From Candidatus Margulisiibacteriota bacterium (GTDB lineage: Bacteria; Margulisbacteria; WOR-1; O2-12-FULL-45-9): a stretch of DNA of 5,171 bases. Below, one piece after another: positions 1 through 4,485 of the stretch. The first letter of the stretch is position 1. Every line of letters starts with the position of its first letter. The notes under the pieces were generated by a model. The model was not told where the DNA came from and did no database searches. It saw nothing but the letters and a program-made list of their open reading frames with translations. The translations under genes were made by a program, and so were the position numbers. The DNA is taken from assembly GCA_030018645.1 (NCBI GenBank), contig JASEHX010000093.1:1-5171 (forward strand). Reading direction: 5' to 3'.

Positions 1-49
1 AATTGTACCCGATTTCTTATCTCAACAGGTGGTCCAGTTTTCGGGGTCA
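1..49. mobile_element. Probable terminal end of an IS3-like insertion sequence (partial)
   Basis: Positions 28-49 read GGTGGTCCAGTTTTCGGGGT followed by CA. From the other strand this is a TGACCCC...GGACCACC tip, which resembles terminal inverted repeats of IS3-family elements (TG...CA ends). It sits directly against the premature stop of the truncated recombinase/STAND gene, as expected if an element inserted there. The rest of the element lies outside the window, so neither the transposase nor the opposite repeat nor a target duplication can be seen. The exact boundary is uncertain by a few bases. The assignment rests on remembered resemblance of the tip plus the adjacent gene break. Confidence 0.4.
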
Positions 50-50
50 A

Positions 51-635
51 TTATAGGCCGAAAATAAGGACAGATTCTTCCCGGTTGATATGCTTGCTGA
101 TATCTTCGATCACATGGTCCCGGCCAAAAATAACCTCTTCCGGGCTTGGAACGATCGGCCCCTTTATTTTGATCACAGGTTTGGCTATTTTTGGCTTGGT
201 CGGAAACGCCCTGGAAATAAGTTTGACTATTTTAGGCCGAGTATCGAGCTTTTCAGTGTCAGATGGTTCAGGCATCGGAGGTGGATTTTTAGCGGCATTG
301 ATATATCGGTTAATGGATTGCGGATCGGTTATGCCAAGGATGGCGATGGCCTTGTCCTGGGCTATTTCCTCATGAAATAAGCGGACGGCAAAAGTATTGC
401 GGAGTATCTGGGCATTGGCCTTTCTTTCCTGCCTGCCGGCAGGCACGGTAAGGCCGGCCTGATCGGCATACTTACGGATTAGTTTATCAACTGCCCTGTC
501 AGATAATTCCTTGACCTTGCCGTTGGTCGTAACGAAGAACGAAGGGGTGCGTACGTCGGGCCGCTCCTTTGACCAGGCCGCAAGCGCTTCGTACACCTGG
601 TCGTTTAGGGGAACATCTCTTTTTCCCCGCCCCAT
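51..635 (-). pseudogene. Tyrosine recombinase C-terminal half fused to the start of a STAND/NACHT-type ATPase, truncated at both ends
   Basis: Residues 1-115 match the catalytic C-terminal half of XerC/XerD-type tyrosine recombinases: a GRGKRDVPL beta-hairpin (residues 2-10), an ILRNTFAVRLF helix with the box II Arg (R79), and ILGITDPQSINRYI carrying the nucleophile Tyr (Y111). The box I Arg should lie upstream and is missing; the frame is closed by an in-frame TGA at 666-668, eleven codons before the ATG. Two catalytic His are replaced: the HxxR His is Gln76 and the LGH His is Ile102, so strand exchange is doubtful. A Pro/Lys-rich linker (about 116-165) leads to VIFGRDHVIEDI and SVLIFGL (about 168-194), the typical segment just before a P-loop in STAND/NB-ARC ATPases. 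The frame stops exactly where GxxGxGKT would be expected, beside an IS-like tip. It is most likely a dead fragment of a recombinase-STAND fusion. It is transcribed away from cbiM. Confidence 0.7.
430..460. repeat. Pair of palindromes inside the recombinase fragment (dispersed-repeat type)
   Basis: Positions 430-445 are a perfect 16-bp palindrome, TGCCTGCCGGCAGGCA. Five bases later 451-460 form a second perfect palindrome, AGGCCGGCCT. On the minus strand the first is read in frame as part of VPAGRQ (residues 64-69), just before box II of the recombinase, where family members normally have a short variable loop. Short CTGCCGGCAG-type palindromes occur in many copies in some candidate-phylum genomes. 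That this is such an inserted unit is inference. Confidence 0.55.
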
Positions 636-712
636 TTTTTCCGGAAACAGGGAATGGGAAATTTCTCACGGCTTTTTGGGGGTCGGGGCGGCGGTGGTGG
701 TGGGTCTCCCTC

Positions 713-736
713 CCTCATTCTTCCTCCTCATTCTTC
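713..736. repeat. 11-bp tandem direct repeat in a pyrimidine tract
   Basis: CCTCATTCTTC occurs at 713-723 and again at 726-736 with a 2-bp spacer, inside a 41-base tract (705-745) with only two purines. The tract directly follows a G-rich run. It may be simple slippage of a low-complexity tract; no function is assigned. Confidence 0.7.
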
Positions 737-812
737 TTTTTTCCCAGCGGCGGCCTTGGGGGAGCGTATCAGCGGCATCCCTTTTCCGGATCTCCCCAAA
801 ATGCGGGCATGC

Positions 813-829
813 CCCGAGCCTGTCGAGGG
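813..829. repeat. PEPVEG-type short dispersed repeat
   Basis: The sequence CCCGAGCCTGTCGAGGG is close to the widely dispersed CCCTGAGCCTGTCGAAGGG element, whose translation in one frame is the tell-tale PEPVEG. Here that frame also reads PEPVEG. Its outer CCC/GGG bases can pair. It is preceded by a 10-bp palindrome at 805-814. Only one copy lies in this window, so the multi-copy nature is inferred from resemblance. Confidence 0.55.
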
Positions 830-871
830 ACCAAAACCAACGCTCATTTAGCCCGACCCAGATTACACTTC

Positions 872-900
872 TTGCAACCGTGGATCGTATTCGGTAGAAT
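872..900 (+). promoter_or_regulatory. Sigma70-type promoter for the cbiM operon
   Basis: TTGCAA at 872-877 and TAGAAT at 895-900 are separated by 17 bases, close to the consensus TTGACA/TATAAT at ideal spacing. Transcription would begin near 907 and give a leader of about 40 nt before the cbiM ATG. That leader holds a 6-bp hairpin, CGACCG (914-919) with CGGTTG (925-930), around the loop TTAGT. It is much too short for a cobalamin riboswitch and probably for a NiCo riboswitch, and no metal-regulator operator was recognised. Confidence 0.55.
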
Positions 901-945
901 AAAGGTAAGAGTTCGACCGTTAGTCGGTTGCGCTAAGGTATTTTT

Positions 946-1650
946 ATGCATATCCCAGACGGCTTCCTTGATCCAAAAATATCAATAGGAATGACAGGTG
1001 CGGCGGTGGTGGTGTTTGGTTATAGTTTAATGAGAGTAAGAGAAGCAGTAACGGCTCTCCGGCCGGCCGAAGTGCTGGCGGCGGCGGGGAGAGGGGCGGG
1101 GAATGTGGCGGGCAGTGTGGGGCGAGTGTTAACCGGTGATGGCGAGCGCGCCATTTATAAGATGGGAATGGTGGCGGCGCTGGTATTTGCGGCGCAAATG
1201 TTTAATTTTCCCATCAGCCAAGGGACATCGGGACATTTGATTGGCGGCGTATTTTCCGCCGTTATCCTTGGTCCCTTTGCCGGGACAATTGTCATTTCCG
1301 TCGTTTTAGCCGTGCAGTCGCTCTTTTTTGCCGATGGAGGACTGCTGGCAATGGGCGCCAATATTGTCAATATGGCGTTCTTTGGCACGATTGCCGCTTA
1401 CTACATATATTATTTCCTGAAAAAATTAATTCCTGAATGGATGGCAATCTGGGCGGCCGCTTGGGCCGCTGTTCCGCTGGCCGCTTTTGCTTGCGCACTG
1501 GAGCTGGGATTTTCCGGCACCATTCCTTTTAATCAAGTTATCCCCGCTATGGTTAATGTCCATGTAGTAATTGGCGTCGCAGAAGCGCTGATTACCTTGG
1601 CATTGGTAAATACTTTTCGCACGATGCTGAAAGGTGAAGGACAGCCATGA
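946..1650 (+). CDS. cbiM: CbiM-type S-component of a cobalt/nickel ECF transporter
   Basis: Integral inner-membrane substrate-binding subunit of energy-coupling-factor Co/Ni uptake systems. The N-terminus MHIPDGFLDP is the family signature: in the known NikM/CbiM proteins the terminal amino group and His2 bind the metal, which also fixes this start. The second signature is GTSGHLIGG with His97, the expected further ligand, followed by VQSLFFADGGLLAMGANIVN (123-142). Several hydrophobic segments run to the C-terminus at 234 residues. The loop between the first and second membrane segments (about residues 40-68) is longer than usual and rich in Ala/Gly/Val/Arg. TAAGG lies 7 nt before the ATG. 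The stop overlaps the next start (ATGA), suggesting translational coupling with the CbiN/PDGLE-like partner. No cbiQ or cbiO follows. Whether Co or Ni is carried cannot be told from sequence alone. Confidence 0.92.
   Translation: MHIPDGFLDPKISIGMTGAAVVVFGYSLMRVREAVTALRPAEVLAAAGRGAGNVAGSVGRVLTGDGERAIYKMGMVAALVFAAQMFNFPISQGTSGHLIGGVFSAVILGPFAGTIVISVVLAVQSLFFADGGLLAMGANIVNMAFFGTIAAYYIYYFLKKLIPEWMAIWAAAWAAVPLAAFACALELGFSGTIPFNQVIPAMVNVHVVIGVAEALITLALVNTFRTMLKGEGQP
1086..1122 (+). other. G-quadruplex-prone G-rich segment inside cbiM
   Basis: The mRNA-sense strand has GGGG at 1086-1089, 1093-1096 and 1098-1101, GGG at 1110-1112 and GGGG at 1119-1122, with short loops (3, 1, 8 and 6 bases). It encodes the extended cytoplasmic loop of CbiM. 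Its G content is far above the rest of the gene. Folding and any role are inferred only from the pattern. Confidence 0.45.
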
Positions 1651-2654
1651 AAAAAATATTTTGGCTTGCTGTTGTTATTTCTATTGCAGCCGCTTTCTTC
1701 GCTTCGACCCATCCAGATGGCCTTGATTTTGCGGCCGCAGAACTAAGCTTTGCCGAAAAGGGGCAAGATCGCACCGCTCCTATGCCGGATTACAGCTTGC
1801 AGTTCCTGCCAAAAGGGAGCGTTTCAACTTCCTTAGCGGGAGTAGCGGGAATATTAATCACTCTAGCAATTTTTTGGTTAGCTGTTTATATCCTAAAAGA
1901 AGGGAGTAAAAAAATGGTAAAATCAAAAGTTTTTCTGTTTCTGGTTTGTGTTTTCTATATTTTGTATTTTTCCTTTAATTTTTCACCTGCTTTTGCTGCC
2001 CGTCCTTTGGTAACCGATGACTTTTATACAGTGGCGCAAGGCGGCTATGAACTTGAAATGGGTTATGCTTCTACCCAAAACCAGGCCTCTCTGGCTAATG
2101 TAACTACTCTTTCTTTCAAGCGAGGATTTTTACCTAACTTTGATTTGGGGATTGAAGTCCCTTATACCAGTTCTTCTCCGGCAGGATTTAATGATATCCT
2201 ACTGCATGCCAAGTACCGCCTTTTTGAACAAAACGGGGATGAAGGCATGACGGCCAGGGTAGATTTTAAATTTGATAACGGTAATTTAAGCCAAGGGTTG
2301 GGCAGCGGCGATAATGATTACTGCTTGATGCTCATTTATTCCAAAATGATCGGACAAACTAAGGTTCATTTGAACTTTGGGCATGTTAATGTGGGAATCA
2401 ACGCCGGTATCCAATCTGATGATTACATTGCCTATACGGCGGCGCTTGAGTATCCCGCCTGGGGAGAAAAAGGCGATATCGTGGCCGAGTATGCGGCCAA
2501 TAATGCTAATTTTTCTCCCAATCCGGCCTTTGTTCAATTCGGCGCCCGCTATTGCCTTGCCAGCACTTTTAAAATTGATGCCGGTTACAGCTTTGGATTA
2601 AATAACCTTACCTTGAGAAATAGTTTAACGGCGGGGATCCATTGGGAGTTTTAA
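1647..2654 (+). CDS. CbiN/PDGLE-like domain fused in frame to an outer-membrane beta-barrel
   Basis: Residues 1-88 form a PDGLE/CbiN-like partner of CbiM: a membrane segment (about 4-19), a short periplasmic part with THPDGLDFAA (21-30) and APMPDYS (44-50), and a second membrane segment (about 62-83). No stop follows. The frame runs through KEGSKKMVKSK into a new signal peptide (about 90-117, h-region rich in Phe/Val/Leu, cleavage after AFA at 115-117). A beta-barrel of about 218 residues then begins with RPLVTDDFYTVAQGGYELEM, typical of MetA/phenol-degradation-type outer-membrane transporters (PF13557-like), and ends in HWEF with the terminal Phe used for outer-membrane assembly. The first start has GAAGGA 5 nt upstream and overlaps the cbiM stop. 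Met90 (position 1914) has its own strong ribosome site, so the barrel may be made separately, or a fusion may be cleaved by signal peptidase. A lost stop codon between two former genes is the simplest origin. Confidence 0.8.
   Translation: MKKIFWLAVVISIAAAFFASTHPDGLDFAAAELSFAEKGQDRTAPMPDYSLQFLPKGSVSTSLAGVAGILITLAIFWLAVYILKEGSKKMVKSKVFLFLVCVFYILYFSFNFSPAFAARPLVTDDFYTVAQGGYELEMGYASTQNQASLANVTTLSFKRGFLPNFDLGIEVPYTSSSPAGFNDILLHAKYRLFEQNGDEGMTARVDFKFDNGNLSQGLGSGDNDYCLMLIYSKMIGQTKVHLNFGHVNVGINAGIQSDDYIAYTAALEYPAWGEKGDIVAEYAANNANFSPNPAFVQFGARYCLASTFKIDAGYSFGLNNLTLRNSLTAGIHWEF
1900..1916 (+). promoter_or_regulatory. Internal ribosome binding site and start for the outer-membrane barrel
   Basis: AAGGGAG at 1900-1906 lies 7 nt before an in-frame ATG at 1914-1916. 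The residues that follow, beginning MVKSKVFLFLV, make a complete signal peptide ending in AFA. This is the arrangement expected of an ordinary separate gene start, although no stop codon precedes it in the same frame. It supports production of the barrel alone (1914-2654, 246 residues before cleavage) in addition to the fused product. Confidence 0.6.
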
Positions 2655-2683
2655 CCGACCAGAATACTATGCTAAGATATAGT
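2642..2683 (+). promoter_or_regulatory. Possible promoter with a small dyad before the ZIP gene
   Basis: TTGGGA at 2642-2647 and TACTAT at 2665-2670 are 17 bases apart. A start site near 2677 would leave only about 8 nt before the ZIP ATG, consistent with the lack of any Shine-Dalgarno sequence there. An imperfect dyad, ACTAT (2666-2670) and ATAGT (2679-2683), overlaps the -10 and the presumed start site, a placement that would suit an operator. The -35 overlaps the end of the barrel gene. Short matches like these can arise by chance. Confidence 0.35.
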
Positions 2684-2684
2684 C

Positions 2685-3422
2685 ATGATCCTGCTTTGCA
2701 TCATTGTTAGCACGTTAGGCATCAGTTTACTGTCGCTAGCCGGCATACTCACACTGGCAGTAAAAGAAAATATGATCCAGCGCATCCTTTTGCTGCTGGT
2801 AGGGTTTTCCGCCGGGGCGCTGGCGGGCGGGGCGTTCCTTCATCTTTTACCGGAAGCAATTGAAGAATTAAAACCAGGGCCAACTTTCTTATACACTTTG
2901 CTGGGGTTCTCTTTGTTTTTTCTGCTAGAACGCGTTTTGCATTGGCGCCACTGCCATGATGAGCATTGCGATATCCATGCTTTTACCTATCTCAATTTAT
3001 ACGGCGATGCCCTGCATAATTTTATTGACGGGCTGGTGATTGCCGGCAGTTTTATCGGCGGAATTCCGTTAGGTATTGCGACTGCTTTAGCGGTTGCCTC
3101 TCACGAGATTCCCCAGGAAATTAGCGACTTTGGGGTCTTGCTATACGGCGGTTTTTCAAGATACAAGGCACTGTTGTTTAATCTTTTGTCGGCTATGCTG
3201 GCGGTGGCAGGAGGAATAATTGGCTTTTATTTATCGACTTCAATTGCCGGCTTTGCGGCACCTCTCCTGCCCTTGACCGCCGGCGGATTTATTTACATTG
3301 CCGCCTCTGACCTTATCCCTGAACTGCACAAAGAAAAAAACCTGCTCAAGTCAAATTTGGCCTTTGTCCTCTTTATTGTGGGCATTCTCTTCATGTGGGG
3401 GATGACTTTCCTGGAGCATTAA
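2685..3422 (+). CDS. ZIP-family divalent metal transporter
   Basis: Inner-membrane carrier of the ZIP (zinc/iron permease) family, 245 residues with about eight hydrophobic segments. The two metal-site helices are intact: LHNFIDG (His111, Asn112, Asp115) and SHEIPQEISDFG (His140, Glu141, Glu145). Between the third and fourth helices lies a His/Cys-rich loop, HWRHCHDEHCDIH (86-98), as is common in this family for metal capture. The sequence is closer to prokaryotic GufA/ZupT-like members than to plant-type ZIPs. Substrate is probably Zn, Fe, Mn or Co; it cannot be fixed from sequence, so no symbol is given. The gene starts 30 bp after the barrel gene, with no good ribosome site. The next ATG (Met30) would remove the first helix, so the upstream start is kept. 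Its TAA overlaps the next ATG by one base. Confidence 0.9.
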   Translation: MILLCIIVSTLGISLLSLAGILTLAVKENMIQRILLLLVGFSAGALAGGAFLHLLPEAIEELKPGPTFLYTLLGFSLFFLLERVLHWRHCHDEHCDIHAFTYLNLYGDALHNFIDGLVIAGSFIGGIPLGIATALAVASHEIPQEISDFGVLLYGGFSRYKALLFNLLSAMLAVAGGIIGFYLSTSIAGFAAPLLPLTAGGFIYIAASDLIPELHKEKNLLKSNLAFVLFIVGILFMWGMTFLEH

Positions 3423-4132
3423 TGGACCTGGAGATAAAAGGCCTCATTGAAACCTCTTTCCTGGACTGGGACGGGAAGATCGTTTCCGCTTTATATGTCC
3501 CCGGCTGTAACTTTCGCTGTCCCTTTTGCCATAACTCTGGTTTAGTCGAAAGCCCGCAAAGTTATGAAACGATTGCACTGGAACAAATCGAAAACTTCCT
3601 GCTGGGGCATAAAGATTTTATCGACGGCATTTGCCTTACCGGCGGCGAGCCCTGTTTGCATAAAGACCGGGGGCTTTTTGAATTCATGCGACGCATCAAG
3701 AACGACGGTTTCCAGGTTAAATTAGACACCAATGGGACGGATCCCGATTGCTTAAAGAGGGCAATCGAAAATAAACTAATAGATTATGCTGCCGTGGACA
3801 TTAAGGGGCCTTTAGATGAAAAGTATGACCGGTCCTCCGGCGTCAAAACGGACCTGGATAAAGTTAAGCAGAGCATAAAAATTATTATGGAAAGCGGAAT
3901 TCAATATGAATTTCGGACTACGATAGTTCCAACCCTGCTGGAAACGGCGGACATTGAAGCTATCGCAAAATATATTGCCGGCGCCGAAAAATTTGTCTTA
4001 CAGCAGTTTGTACCGGAGAATACTTGGGACAATTCACTTAGAAAGGTTAAGCCCTATCCGCGTGAAAAACTAGAAGAAATGGTGGCGGCGGCTAAACCGC
4101 ATGTAACGAATACCATAATTAGAGGCGCATAG
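3422..4132 (+). CDS. nrdG: Radical-SAM activating protein of anaerobic ribonucleotide reductase type (NrdG-like)
   Basis: Cytoplasmic radical-SAM protein of 236 residues. The cluster motif is GCNFRCPFCHN with Cys29, Cys33 and Cys36 binding a 4Fe-4S cluster; TGGEP (73-77) is the SAM-binding GGEP motif, and LDTNGT follows near residue 100. The opening pattern KGLIETSFLDWDGKI...VPGCNFRCPFCHN is that of the NrdG2 type (TIGR02495-like), which installs the glycyl radical on class III ribonucleotide reductase. A general pyruvate-formate-lyase-activase-like role on another glycyl-radical enzyme is the main alternative. The start at 3422 overlaps the ZIP stop (TAATG) and has GGAG 5 nt upstream; a GTG 27 bases earlier would add nine residues unlike the family. 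No nrdD is present in the window, so the partner must be encoded elsewhere. Confidence 0.82.
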   Translation: MDLEIKGLIETSFLDWDGKIVSALYVPGCNFRCPFCHNSGLVESPQSYETIALEQIENFLLGHKDFIDGICLTGGEPCLHKDRGLFEFMRRIKNDGFQVKLDTNGTDPDCLKRAIENKLIDYAAVDIKGPLDEKYDRSSGVKTDLDKVKQSIKIIMESGIQYEFRTTIVPTLLETADIEAIAKYIAGAEKFVLQQFVPENTWDNSLRKVKPYPREKLEEMVAAAKPHVTNTIIRGA

Positions 4133-4219
4133 CAAGAAATATGCTCATCACCGGCAAAAATCTGGTAAAGCAAATTTATTTACCCGAATATGATAAAATA
4201 AGCACAAAGGAGATAAGCT

Positions 4220-4456
4220 ATGCTAAATTTGGATTGCCCGATTTGTGAAACTAAGGTAGAAATTTCTGATTCAGTAAAGGCCAAGGAGAGAGTTACCTGC
4301 CCAAATTGCTTTGCTCAGTTGCAGGTTTATAAGTACAAGGGGAAGAACATCCTGACTTGTGCGGTTTGCGCCGACCCGATTTTTGATCCCGCTAAATGCG
4401 ACGACTGCGAACGTCGTCGGGAAAGAAAAGTCCTGCTGGAAGAAGGACGGCTCTAA
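4220..4456 (+). CDS. Small tandem zinc-ribbon protein
   Basis: A 78-residue protein with eight cysteines in four CxxC pairs: Cys6/Cys9, Cys27/Cys30, Cys47/Cys50 and Cys60/Cys63. The first half (CPIC...VEISDSVKAKERVTCPNC) resembles the LysW-like zinc ribbon, but the acidic C-terminal EDWGE tail of the lysine carrier LysW is absent, so a biosynthetic carrier role is unlikely. The second half could form another ribbon or bind iron in a rubredoxin-like way. A basic/acidic tail (ERRRERKVLLEEGRL) ends it. A near-perfect AAAGGAG lies 7 nt before the ATG, and an AT-rich stretch with TATGAT (4189-4194) may be its -10, without a convincing -35. It is followed 29 bp later by the superoxide reductase, so a link to oxygen stress is likely but its role is unknown. 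Confidence 0.8.
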   Translation: MLNLDCPICETKVEISDSVKAKERVTCPNCFAQLQVYKYKGKNILTCAVCADPIFDPAKCDDCERRRERKVLLEEGRL

Positions 4457-4485
4457 GGCAGATTTGGGAAAGGAGAAGAGAAATA

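Larger units (their letters stand above)
636..871. other. Gene-poor intergenic stretch with skewed, repeat-like sequence
   Basis: No convincing gene is seen here on either strand. From left to right it holds a TTTCCGGAAA palindrome (638-647), GAAATTTC (658-665), a G-rich run (678-704) with tracts of five and four G followed by GG repeats, and a nearly pure pyrimidine tract (705-745). The pyrimidine tract contains the 11-bp direct repeat CCTCATTCTTC at 713-723 and 726-736. Next come a loose inverted repeat (GGGGAG at 759-764 against CTCCCC at 792-797), the palindrome GGGCATGCCC (805-814) and a PEPVEG-type repeat (813-829). The missing upstream half of the recombinase is not evident here. The composition suggests a recombination junction or accumulated small repeats. 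Confidence 0.6.

Noticed and set aside
85..380. Two overlapping plus-strand reading frames of about 96 residues
   Set aside because: They lie opposite the recombinase/STAND fragment, whose minus-strand translation shows clear family motifs; the plus-strand products show none.
907..945. Cobalamin or nickel/cobalt riboswitch upstream of cbiM
   Set aside because: The predicted leader is only about 40 nt with one 6-bp hairpin, and no B12-box-like sequence was seen.
844..951. Minus-strand 35-residue reading frame ending CKKCNLGRAK
   Set aside because: It has one CxxC pair, but it starts on the palindromic ATGCAT of the cbiM start codon, covers the cbiM promoter, and shows no ribosome site or family match.
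511..988. Plus-strand reading frames across the G-rich and pyrimidine region
   Set aside because: They translate low-complexity and repeat DNA (runs of Gly, Ser, Phe and PEPVEG) and have no recognisable domain; they also overlap the recombinase or the cbiM start.
2286..2601. Reading frames on both strands within the barrel gene
   Set aside because: They overlap the beta-barrel coding sequence, which runs uninterrupted to a terminal Phe; no motifs were seen in the alternatives.
4141..4248. 35-residue plus-strand reading frame beginning MLITGKNLVKQIY
   Set aside because: It lacks a ribosome site, overlaps the zinc-ribbon gene in another frame, and has no recognisable motif.
4396..4485. Upstream ATG extending the superoxide reductase by 30 residues
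   Set aside because: The extension is basic, overlaps the preceding gene, and is absent from the family; the ATG at 4486 has a good ribosome site and gives the usual length.
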